Assembly (NCBI GenBank): GCA_026770585.1
Contig: MU646699.1
Span: 90,540-103,424, forward strand
DNA from: Baffinella frigidus
Lineage: Eukaryota > Cryptophyceae > Cryptomonadales > Baffinellaceae
DNA: 12,885 nt
Reading direction: 5' to 3'
Every line of letters starts with the position of its first letter. Positions within the stretch are counted from its first letter, which is position 1. This document shows positions 6,198 through 11,920 of the stretch, in pieces. The notes under the pieces are model-generated. The model did not search any database and was not told where the DNA came from. It saw only the letters and a program-made list of their open reading frames with translations. Made by a program: the position numbers and the translations under genes.

Positions 6198-9100
6198 CTG
6201 CCGCGGGATTTGACCATCAGTTGACCATCAGTTGACTGGAGTTTGACCATCAGTCGACCATTAGTTGCCGGTATTGACCATCAACATACTCCATGAACAC
6301 CTTGTACCCGATCTCGTTGGGGTGCACGCCGTCCTGCGCCACCACCTCTCCATACCTATCGCGGGATTTGACCATCAGTTGACCATCAACATACTCCGAA
6401 GGCACCACCTCCCCGTACCTGGTTGATGACGTGGAGCATGGTGAGGTGGGTCCGGGTCCACGCAGGGCTCTACGGGGGGGGGTTCAAAAGTCGGTTTGAA
6501 AGGTTTTTCAATTTTCAAACATTTTTTTGGAAACCCCGTGCCCTTCTCTGTCAAAAGTTGCCAAAACCCGACGCATTGGCTCCAAGCACGACCCTGATGT
6601 GCCCCACCGAACAGCCCTGCGTGGTTCGAATTTCGAGTTTCGGGTTGCGGGTTGCGGGGTTTCGGGTTTCGGGTATTGATTTCGGGTATTGACGGGTACC
6701 GCTCGGCCGCGCGCGTCCACATTTCGAAAGCGGGCTTCGGGATGAAGTGCACCAGCGCCTGCTTTCGGGTTTCGGGGGTTAGGGTTCAGCGTTAAACGTC
6801 TCGGGTTCCGGGTTCCGGGTTTCGGGTTCCGGGTTCCGGGTTCCGGGTTCAGGGTTTGAGGGTTTCGGGGGCGTTGAGCGTTTCGGGTTCCGGGTTCTGG
6901 GTTTCGGGTTTCGGGGTCCGGGTTCCGGGTATCGGGTTCCGGGGGTTATGCCTGGTGCGCGGCCATGCGGCGCTTTTCCTCATCGTATAACCCCTAAAAC
7001 CCTGAACCCGAAACCCAGTGGTAAATTTCGAATCACGGGCTCTTTACTACGGGGATTTCCCGGTAACCTCGTGACTGTCATCACGGTGACGAGTTTCGGG
7101 GTGAGTGCCGGGTGTGCGGCCATGCGGTGGGTTCAGGGTACCGGGTTCCGGGTTCCGGGTTCCGGGTTCCGGGTTTCGGGTTCAAGGTCCAGGGTGTCGG
7201 GTTCCGGGTTTCGGTTTTCGGGTTTCGGGATCCGGGTTTCGGTTTTCGGGTTCCGGAGTCCATGGTTCGGGTTCCGGGTTTTAGGGTTTCGGGGGTTATG
7301 CCTGGTGCGCGGCCATGCGGCGCTTCTCCTCGTCGTAGAACCCCGCCACGTGCGTTGCCTGCGAGGAAGAAAAGGTTATTTAATCCGTTACGGAGCGTTT
7401 ATTTAATTAAGTACGGGGCGAGGGCGTGCATGGCGCCGCCACATGCGTTGCCCTCGTTGCGCCACTTCATCCGTAGGGTGAAACTAACTGTCTCACGACG
7501 GTCTTGCTGCGGGGGTGAGCACGCCGACGCGAATGGGCGCGGGGACGGTACCACGGTCTTGAGAGGCCCAGGCAGCATCACCACCTCTCGGGTTTGCGGA
7601 CTATTCATAAGTTGACTTGCTGCGTCCATGGTACAAATTCGTCAACTTTGGCGCGCGGGGGCGGTACCACGGTCTTGAGCGGTTCAGGCAGCATCATCAC
7701 CTCGCACGGCAGCCCAGGAAACACAACCATGCACTCCGGCCCGACCTGGGTTTGGGGTTTGGGGGTTGGGGGTTGGGGTTTGGGGTTTGGGGTTTGGGGT
7801 TTGGGGTTCAGGGTTCAGGGTTCAGGGTTTGGGGTTTGGGGTTTGGGGTTTGGGGTTTGGGGTTTGAGGTTTAGGGTGTAGGGTTTAGGGTGTAGGGTTT
7901 AGGGTTTGGGGTTTAGGTTTTAGGGTTTAGGGTTTAGGGTTCAGGGTTCATGGTTGAGGGTTTAGGCACCTGCTCTCGCAAACCGTGCATGCACGACTCG
8001 GTATCCCTAAACTCTGAACCCTACTTTCTAAACCCTGGACCCTAAACCCTGAACCCCACGCATCTGCTCTCTGAGGTCGCGCAGGAAGGACTCAATGTCG
8101 GTGCGGAAGATCCCCCGGGATCCACGTGAGGTTTGGGGGTTAGTGTCAATGGGAGGCTGCGAACAAGACGTGAAGGAACACGGTCTAAGTAGGCGCACCT
8201 GCTCGCGCATATCGCGCAGGAACGACTCGATGTCGGTGCGGAAGATCCCCGGGGACGTGCTTCCCCGCAGGATCTTCTTGAAGTCGTTCAGGCCCACCAT
8301 CACCACCACTGCATCCACGCCTGTTGAGGGTTCCGGTTTTAGGGTTCAGGTTTTGGGGGTTGAGGTCGTTCAGGCCCACCATCACCACCACGGCATCCAC
8401 TCCTGCGGCGCCCAAGGAGAGGTTGAGGGTCGATGGTAGAGGGTAGAGGCTTGATGGTTGAGGGTTGAGAGTTGGGGGTTGGGGGTGCGCCCACGAAGGA
8501 TCTTCTTGAAGTCGTTCAGGCCCACCATCACCACCACGGTATCCACCCCTGTCAGGGGGTTGTGGTTTAGAGTTTAGGGTTTAACCCCTGCGGTTTAGAG
8601 TTTGGGGTTGGGGGGGTTAACCACTGCGCTTTAGGGGGTTGGGTTTAGGGTTTGGGGTTGAGTGTTTGAAGTCGTTCAGGCCCACCATCACCACCACTGC
8701 ATCCACGCCTGCGGGTTAGGGTCTGGGGTATAGGGTTCGGGGTGTGGGGTTCAGGGTTTAGGGGTTAGGCGCCCGAGGGGAGCTCGGGGTTTAGAGTTGA
8801 GGGTTTAGGGTTTGGGGTTTAGGGTTTAGGGTTCAGGATGTAGGGTGTGGGGTTTAGAGTGTAGGGTGTAGGCACCCGAGGGGAGCGACCTGCCGGGTAT
8901 TTGACTCGAGATGTATTCTAGCTATGTCTGGGTTGTATCCTGGCTCGTCCTGACAAGTGTTTAAGAGCAGAAATCCAGTACAAAAGGGCGAATAGAAAGC
9001 CTGTAGGACGAGTCAGAATAAAACTCAGGCAGAGATAGGTACTGGGTAAGGGCGGACGTCCTAATTCCGGCGCCAACCTACTTCCACATCTATTCGATGC

Positions 9101-10595
9101 ACAGAAAACCTCACAGAGTCCTCCGTGTGCTGAGATACATCGAGCCTACCACCAGCAACCCGTAGCAGCTTATACCGGGTACTCGCAAGGATTCGGGTAT
9201 TTTATTGAAAAAACAATCTTTCCTATGACCCTACAGTAGGAAACCCTAGGGACCTCGAATTGCTGACAGGAGATACCGAAGAGATTTCTTCGGTTTAGCT
9301 GAAAATTACTACAGTGCCCGATCCGGATATAAGCTGCAGCGGGTTGCTGGTGGTAGATGCCGCGTCCCGCTTACCCAGCCTACTGTGGAACGCGGTTAGT
9401 TTCAAGGGGCTTTGTGTAACGGCCGGTGTAACGGCAACGGAGGGGCGTGGCGCTTACACCGGGTTTCCTTCCAGGAAACCCGTGTTTGTTTTCAGGAAAC
9501 CCGTCTTCCAGGAAGCCCGACCCTAGCACAGCTAGCACACACGTGCGTTCTAGTGAAACCGAGGCTCCCCGGCCTGCTTGACGGGCTTTGTAAGTCGTTG
9601 CTGGGTGCACCCACGAGAGGGCCTTCCGAGAAACCTCGACATGGCGCGCCCTGCGCGCGCGTAGGCGCGGTTGGTCCCCGGACTCACCTGGATCTTCGGA
9701 GGCTGTCGTGAACGGAAAAGCTCCTCGGACCATTCAAATTAACAGGTACGATTCAACGTCAGGGCTCGGTGAATCTCCCGTACGACCCCTCCTCGCCTCC
9801 TATTTCTCATGCACGGGGGGACGCACCTACGGACTCCGCGGCCGGGGGGGCGAATGGGACAAGCTCGCCGCCCGCCTCCGCGACGCGCCTGCGGACGCTT
9901 GAGGACACGAAGTCGAAGAGCGCCGCGCCGGCGAGCTGCACTTGCGGCGGCTTGTGCTGGAGGTGCTCGAGGATCTTCAGCTTGACGACGGGGAGGGAGG
10001 CGGACGTGCGCGCGACCAGCGTCGTTGTCGCTGCCAGCGCGGCATTGCTGTGCTCCGCCGCAGGGGTGTGGGGAGGCGGCTGCTCGAGAGAGGGTTGGTG
10101 AGAAGCAGCACGCTCCTCCGCGGCCTTGATGCGTGCCGCCTGCTCGTCCTGGAAGCGGCGCACGGTCTCGAGGACGTTGGCGTGGATGGTCTTCATGTCC
10201 CCGCCGTTGACGCCGATGGCGCGCCAGGAGACGTCCACTTTCAGCGCGTTTGCCAAGCTTCGTGATAGCACCTGCGGCAGAACAGGTTTCTCCTTGCACC
10301 CGATCCCCACGACCAGCGAGTCGCCGACGATGAGCACGTTGCGCCGACGCCGCCCTTCCCGCGCGCCCCATCCTCCCATATCGCCGTCGTCCCGCCGGTG
10401 CCCCCCCCCTTCCTCGTCAAGATCCTCCCAGTGCTCGATCCCGCAAACGACTCTGTCGTTCGGATCACGCATTGGCACGTACGTCGCCTGACAGTACACC
10501 GCCTGCGCGCAAACCAGCCCGCCGCACCCGGCGGCGGCGCCAACGACGCGCTTTAGCGTGAAACGGCGCAGCATCCCGCCCAGCGAACGTCGCAT
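5942..10595 (-). CDS. SGNH/GDSL-type hydrolase, six predicted exons
   Basis: Predicted join on the minus strand: 10595-9827, 8320-8199, 7745-7668, 7358-7302, 6758-6700, 6197-5942 (about 446 residues). All junction phases agree, and the SGNH blocks fall in order. Block I is VGDSLVVGIG with nucleophile Ser93. Block II is the IGVNGG glycine. Block III is GVDAVVVMVGLND with Asn268. Block V is DGVHPNEIGY with Asp370 and His373. The family consists of serine esterases/lipases/acylhydrolases; the substrate cannot be read here. The Arg-rich start and hydrophobic stretch (about residues 16-34) suggest a transit peptide or signal anchor. Unusual points are a 125-residue low-complexity insert between blocks II and III, introns made mostly of telomere-like repeats, many partial exon copies, and a C-terminal tail encoded by a TA microsatellite. 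The family call is firm; the exact 3' end and whether the gene is expressed are not known. Confidence 0.78.
6205..6290 (+). repeat. TTGACCATCA short tandem repeats
   Basis: TTGACCATCAG and variants recur between the exon 6 copies here and again at 6368-6391. The same unit, as TTGACCATCAATAAC, recurs at 12224-12270 between the two exon 3 copies of the Tudor gene. Its presence at exon-copy junctions in both genes is notable. Confidence 0.8.
6285..6355 (-). pseudogene. Exon 6 copy ii (catalytic motif intact)
   Basis: Preceded by CCCGCGATAG, then encodes YGEVVAQDGVHPNEIGYKVF and MEYVDG. It retains both catalytic residues and an AG acceptor in the right phase. After GAGTATGT it leaves the exon and enters TGATGGTCAA repeats, ending at a stop within about 12 codons. 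It could be an alternative terminal exon, so pseudogene is a provisional label. Confidence 0.75.
6390..6418 (-). pseudogene. Exon 6 copy i (internally deleted)
   Basis: Acceptor-like CATCAACCAG|GTACGGGGAGGTGGTG, then a jump to GGAGTATGTTGATGG. The central catalytic part is deleted, but the same exit point into TGATGGTCAA as in copy ii is kept, so copies i and ii derive from one duplicated unit. Confidence 0.72.
6419..6611. other. Intron 5, non-repetitive part
   Basis: No gene that I can support. Includes a T-rich run near 6500-6530. An open minus-strand frame through it has no family resemblance. Confidence 0.4.
6612..6695 (+). repeat. Telomere-like array (GGGTTTC/GGGTTGC type), intron 5
   Basis: Degenerate heptamers GGGTTGC, GGGTTTC and GGGTATT run up to the donor of exon 5. 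The G-rich strand is the template strand of the hydrolase gene. Confidence 0.85.
6700..6758 (-). CDS. Hydrolase exon 5
   Basis: Acceptor CCCGAAACCCGAAAGCAG, then 59 nt encoding ALVHFIPKPAFEMWTRAAE plus two bases of Arg. The donor is GAGCG|GTACCCG (phase 2), matching the single leading base of exon 6. I found no duplicate of this exon. Both splice sites lie within a few bases of CCCGAAA-type heptamers. Confidence 0.75.
6764..6950 (+). repeat. Telomere-like array (GGGTTCC/GGGTTTC type), intron 4
   Basis: Heptamers GGGTTCC, GGGTTTC and occasional GGGTTCA or GGGTTAG lie between the exon 5 acceptor and the exon 4 fragment at 6952. Because 7 is not a multiple of 3, all frames read the same repeated peptide (GFRVPGSGFRV-like), which explains the spurious ORFs. 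Confidence 0.88.
6952..6990 (-). pseudogene. Exon 4 partial copy, fused to telomere-like repeat
   Basis: Encodes YDEEKRRMAAHQ with synonymous changes and the same CACCAG|GCATAACCC end. Upstream it fuses directly to CAGGGTTTTAGGGGTTATAC, so the acceptor is gone and the TTTAGGG heptamer forms the breakpoint. Confidence 0.86.
7106..7127 (-). pseudogene. Exon 4 tiny 3' copy
   Basis: CCGCATGGCCGCACACCCGGCA matches the last ~22 nt of exon 4 with a few changes. It sits between GGGTTC-type repeat and a non-repetitive stretch. It is short, but the match to a non-repetitive coding segment is specific. Confidence 0.6.
7130..7300 (+). repeat. Telomere-like array (GGGTTCC/GGGTTTC type), intron 4, upstream part
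   Basis: A second GGGTTCC/GGGTTTC block begins beside the tiny exon 4 copy at 7106-7127 and ends at the exon 4 donor. It has the same variants as 6764-6950, suggesting the two blocks and the exon 4 copies duplicated together. Confidence 0.88.
7302..7358 (-). CDS. Hydrolase exon 4
   Basis: Acceptor TTTTCTTCCTCGCAG|GCAACG, which has a good pyrimidine tract. It encodes ATHVAGFYDEEKRRMAAHQ (19 codons, phase 0 at both ends). The exon ends CACCAG|GCATAACCC, so the donor would be GC rather than GT. The same GC donor context is kept in the duplicate at 6952-6990. The helix-like charged sequence fits the segment between the central strand and the catalytic Asp-His loop. Confidence 0.7.
7435..7452 (-). 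pseudogene. Exon 4 tiny 5' copy
   Basis: GGCAACGCATGTGGCGGC matches the first ~18 nt of exon 4 (GGCAACGCACGTGGCGGG). It is preceded by GAG rather than CAG, so an AG is no longer adjacent. Short; moderate certainty. Confidence 0.5.
7552..7588 (-). pseudogene. Exon 3 partial copy (3' part)
   Basis: Encodes EVVMLPGPLKTV and keeps the GTGGTACCG donor. The 5' part of the exon is replaced by R60 sequence. The similarity continues into flanking CGCGGGG, so the duplicated unit is about 116 bp and spans R60. The frame stays open beyond the donor for about 45 codons without family resemblance. Confidence 0.8.
7589..7660 (+). repeat. Dispersed repeat R60, copy 3, between exon 3 copies
   Basis: GGACTATTCATAAGTTGACT, then GGTACAAATTCGTCAACTTT and GGCGCGCGGG. 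It is flanked by two versions of GGTACCACGGTCTTGAG...CAGGCAGCATCA (exon 3 antisense), so it lies at a duplication junction inside the gene. Confidence 0.78.
7668..7745 (-). CDS. Hydrolase exon 3
   Basis: Acceptor CCCCAAACCCAG|GTCGGG and donor AAGACCGTG|GTACCG, 78 nt, phase 0 at both ends. It encodes VGPECMVVFPGLPCEVMMLP then EPLKTV, the core beta strand and following loop usual after the GxND block in SGNH esterases. A second copy of the 3' part is at 7552-7588, beyond dispersed repeat R60. The donor choice is inferred from phase and from its conservation in both copies. Confidence 0.72.
7747..7963 (+). repeat. Telomere-like array (GGGTTTG, then GGGTTTA), intron 2
   Basis: Begins at the exon 3 acceptor (7746) as GGGTTTGGGGTTTGGGG, with a GGGTTCA patch at about 7804-7826, and turns into TTTAGGG/TGTAGGG at about 7870-7960. 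It has four or more G runs per 30 bp throughout, so strong G-quadruplex potential on the template strand. It is the longest homogeneous block in the window. Confidence 0.93.
7966..8002 (-). pseudogene. Exon 2 partial copy f (3' end only)
   Basis: Reads ACCGAGTCGTGCATGCACGG then GAGAGCAG|GTGCC. It matches the last 36 nt of exon 2 with several changes and keeps a GT donor, after which CTAAACCCTCAACC begins. It lacks an acceptor. Confidence 0.7.
8006..8056 (-). repeat. Telomere-like tract in opposite orientation (CCCTAAA on plus strand)
   Basis: CCCTAAACTCTGAACCCTAC and TAAACCCTGGACCCTAAACC lie between exon 2 fragments f and e. The orientation is opposite to the adjacent 7747-7963 array, so the two form a large inverted repeat around fragment f. 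Confidence 0.85.
8064..8120 (-). pseudogene. Exon 2 partial copy e (3' half)
   Basis: Encodes GIFRTDIESFLRDLREQ, the second half of exon 2 with one substitution (Leu for Met). The donor is lost: GAGCAG is followed by ATGCGTGG instead of GTGCG. The block III part is absent. A CCCTAAA-type tract (8006-8056) follows immediately on the plus-strand side. Confidence 0.87.
8199..8320 (-). CDS. Hydrolase exon 2 (block III), the only full-length copy
   Basis: Acceptor CCCTCAACAG|GCGTGG, donor GAGCAG|GTGCGCC, 122 nt, phase 1 to 0. It encodes GVDAVVVMVGLNDFKKIL, then the loop SPGIFRTDIESFLRDMREQ. The Asn of GLND supplies the oxyanion-hole residue of the family. This is the complete version of a segment that also appears as five partial copies (8666-8708, 8488-8548, 8362-8402, 8064-8120, 7966-8002). 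Confidence 0.85.
8362..8402 (-). pseudogene. Exon 2 partial copy c
   Basis: Acceptor GGGCGCCGCAG, then GVDAVVVMVGLNDL, ending in AACCCCCAAAACC. The upstream sequence differs from that of the other copies (TCTCCTTGGGCGCCGCAG), so the duplication breakpoints differ from copy to copy. Confidence 0.87.
8488..8548 (-). pseudogene. Exon 2 partial copy b
   Basis: Acceptor CCCCCTGACAG, then GVDTVVVMVGLNDFKKILRG, one residue different from the intact exon (Thr for Ala). It breaks after RGR into CCCCCAACCCC. It is the second longest copy and has diverged at synonymous sites, so it is not a recent assembly duplicate. Confidence 0.88.
8666..8708 (-). pseudogene. Exon 2 partial copy a
   Basis: Keeps an acceptor (CCCTAACCCGCAG) and the reading GVDAVVVMVGLNDF, then breaks into CACTCAACCCC telomere-like sequence at the codon after Phe. 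No donor remains. If spliced in, it would truncate the domain. Confidence 0.88.
8935..9035. mobile_element. Imperfect inverted-repeat element I (~101 bp) in intron 1
   Basis: The left arm TGTCTGGGTTGTATCCTGGC then TCGTCCTGACA pairs imperfectly with TGTAGGACGAGTCAGAATAA then AACTCAGGCAGAGA. TA lies at both ends (8933-8934, 9036-9037), as for MITE-A and elements D and G. Single copy here. Confidence 0.6.
9036..9422. other. Intron 1, unassigned part with small hairpin
   Basis: No exon recognised. It contains ACCGAAG...CTTCGGT (9275-9294, 7-bp stem) and CCCTACAGTAGGAAACCCTAGGG near 9230-9252, which resembles the shared core of MITE-A and MITE-B. Confidence 0.45.
9423..9520. repeat. Nested short inverted and direct repeats
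   Basis: CCGGTGTA (9423-9430) pairs with TACACCGG (9455-9462). CGGGTTTCCT (9460-9469) pairs perfectly with AGGAAACCCG (9473-9482). CAGGAAACCCG then repeats at about 9494 and CAGGAAGCCCG at about 9510. Likely a decayed insertion or hairpin; the function is unknown. Confidence 0.65.
9688..9702 (-). other. Candidate 15-nt microexon
   Basis: On the minus strand, TTTTCCGTTCACGACAG is followed by CCTCCGAAGATCCAG and then GTGAGTC, a textbook acceptor and the best donor in the region. Inclusion adds five codons (reading A-SEDP-G) and keeps phase 1 into exon 2. It may be real, skipped or coincidental. Confidence 0.35.
9827..10595 (-). CDS. Hydrolase exon 1 (blocks I and II)
   Basis: The start is the first ATG after an in-frame TGA just beyond 10646; a second ATG lies at 10574. 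The exon encodes MRRSLGGMLRRF, a hydrophobic stretch, an acidic/Arg-rich linker, NVLIVGDSLVVGIG (nucleophile Ser) and RAIGVNGGDMKTI. A long Ala/Gln/Glu-rich segment follows. The donor is GTAG|GTGCGT (phase 1), just before the frame hits a stop. A downstream donor used with a 15-nt microexon (9702-9688) is an alternative. Codon use is strongly GC-biased, unlike the flanking repeats, as for a real exon. Confidence 0.85.
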
Positions 10596-10903
10596 CCTTG
10601 CGATCCCCACCGAGATGCGTCTGAAAGTTGTCACGGCGAAAGTCAATTTTCACTGAGGTGCGATTTCGCACCGTTTCCTCTCGGAAATGGCTCAGATCCA
10701 ACCTCCATTTGATCCATTTCAAGGAAACAGTTGATATACGTAAGACTCGTATATTTCCACGGTGGGGTGAGTCATCCATCGGAGGAGACGCGCGATCGAC
10801 GGGGGTCGATCTTCCCCTCTTTTGAAGGGGAATCGCTGAGACTTCTCGGCCTTTGTCTCCCTCGTTCCTCCACCCGCACCCTCGTCCATCTAGACAGGCG
10901 GGG
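10596..10903. promoter_or_regulatory. Divergent intergenic promoter region
   Basis: About 308 bp between two genes transcribed away from each other, so it should contain both promoters. Visible symmetric sites are TGCGATTTCGCA (about 10659-10670), ATATACG-7 bp-CGTATAT (10734-10754), GATCGAC...GTCGATC (about 10794-10811) and a hairpin TTCCCC...GGGGAA (about 10812-10832). No clear TATA box. It is free of telomere-like repeat. The binding factors are unknown. Confidence 0.6.
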
Positions 10904-11137
10904 ATGCAGGAGATTCAGGGCCCTACCGACCTCCCAAATGCGCACTGGGAGGGCGGCGGCGGAGTGGCGGGCGGCGGCGGCCCCGGCGGCGGGTACGGCG
11001 TGGCAGGCTACGGGCTCGTGCTGTGCGAGGCGCGCTGGTACGGCGACGGGCAGTTTTACCAGGCGCTGCGAGGCCCACGGACTTCTGGCGGCGGGCACCT
11101 CGTCACTTTCACGGGGCACGAAGAAGATAAACCGCAG
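10904..11137 (+). CDS. Tudor gene exon 1
   Basis: ATG at 10904 is the first in frame; an upstream extension would rely on a TTG. 78 codons, ending CCGCAG|GTGACG (phase 0). It holds the first three strands of the Tudor fold. The frame remains open into the intron to 11329, so intron retention would give a different C terminus without family resemblance. Confidence 0.75.
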
Positions 11138-11854
11138 GTGACGCAACCCCCTTGCGGCGGGATCCTGGCCAAGATCCGAGAGCGCAGGGCGTGGGCGCTT
11201 TATGATTATGTTCTTGAGCTGCGGGGTGGGTTGAGTATCGAGCCTTGTTGTTCCATGGGGAACTTGTTAGCGGTTTGGGGAACGTTCACGATCTTTCTGG
11301 GAAACTCATCCCCCGACCTCGCCAAGTAATCACGCCGTGCTCCCCTCCTGCAGGACACCGCCGCGGTAGACGTCCGCCTCTGCCAAGTCCCCGAGTCCCG
11401 TTCCACCTGGTCGCCCAGCAACTCCCCGGGCGACTTCCCCCCACAAACGTCCCATCAACAACCACAACCCCCGCCCGGCCTTGCTCCTCCGCCCATGCCC
11501 ATGGGCATGTTCAACGGCATCCCGGGGTTCCCCCTCCCGGACGCGCCTGTGGGCGTCCCGCCGCCAGGCTACACGCAGGAGGGCGGCAGCTTGCCGGGGG
11601 GGATGTTCCCCGGGGGCGGCGCGCCGCTGTCTGGGGGCGCGGGGGGAGGGGCGGGGTTTCCTCCGCCGCTTCCTGGCTGGCCTCCGGGGGGAGACGCGAG
11701 GGGAGGGTCGGGAGGTGGAGGGGCGGAGGGCGGGGGCTTTCTGGGGATGGGGGGGAACATTTCGGTGGAGGATCTGTTCCGTATGATTGGAAAGGTGCGA
11801 TATAGCGGGCTACGAAGAGATTTTGTGAATAACGGGGACGTTCATAATTTCTAG
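10904..11854 (+). CDS. Tudor-domain protein, SMN/SPF30-like
   Basis: Predicted join 10904-11137 and 11354-11854 (244 residues), or ending at a donor at 11794 and continuing to exon 3. The Gly-rich N terminus leads into a Tudor domain (about residues 36-95): CEARWYGDGQFYQA, then HLVTFTGHEED, then across the intron DTAAVDVRLCQVP. This matches the Cx(A)xWxxDGxxYxA...VxFTG pattern of SMN and SPF30 Tudor domains, which bind symmetrically dimethylated Arg in spliceosomal assembly. Aromatic-cage positions here are Trp45, Tyr52, Phe69 and His72, so the cage is only partly conserved. The second exon is a Pro-rich (QPQPPPGLAPPPMPMG) then Gly-rich stretch, as in SMN-type proteins. No YG-box was recognised. 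Splicing function is inference. Confidence 0.65.
11354..11794 (+). CDS. Tudor gene exon 2
   Basis: Acceptor CTCCCCTCCTGCAG|GACACC. It encodes the last Tudor strand, then the Pro-rich and Gly-rich segments, ending ISVEDLFRMIGK at AAG|GTGCGA (phase 0). If that donor is not used, the frame closes with TAG at 11852-11854. The two following exon-like copies begin in the matching phase, which favours donor use. Confidence 0.65.
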
Positions 11855-11920
11855 GACCCTAGGGTAGGCCATCCGTGGGGGCATCGGGGTTTTCCTTCGG
11901 ATATCCCAACCAATTATCGC

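Larger units (their letters stand above)
8321..8880 (+). repeat. Telomere-like array interrupted by exon 2 fragments, intron 1
   Basis: Degenerate GGGTTTA/GGGTTGA/GGGTTTG heptamers fill 8321-8361, 8418-8487, 8552-8665 and 8710-8880, separated by exon 2 copies c, b and a. A second small duplicated motif, GGCRCCCGAGGGGAGC, occurs at 8768-8783 and 8872-8886. Confidence 0.9.

Noticed and set aside
6200-6420. CRISPR-like array of TTGACCATCA units
   Set aside because: Units are about 10 bp, spacing is irregular, spacers are exon duplicates, and the context is eukaryotic.
7112-7881. Long open frames reading GFRVPGSGFRV-type peptides
   Set aside because: They are translations of heptamer arrays, which read the same repeated peptide in any frame, and have no independent coding signal.
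8028-8318. Stand-alone small gene starting at the VGLNDFKK segment
   Set aside because: It is exon 2 read through its donor into an exon fragment; the other SGNH blocks lie in matching-phase exons on both sides.
9739-10371. 210-residue Arg/Ala-rich minus-strand ORF
   Set aside because: Alternative frame of hydrolase exon 1; the GDSLVVGIG frame explains the region.
10838-10858. U2 snRNA 5' end (CTTCTCGGCCTTT)
   Set aside because: Thirteen bases match the U2 start but the following conserved sequence is absent and it lies just upstream of the Tudor start codon; coincidence is likelier.
11569-11760. Proline-rich minus-strand ORF opposite Tudor exon 2
   Set aside because: Antisense shadow of the Gly-rich coding sequence.
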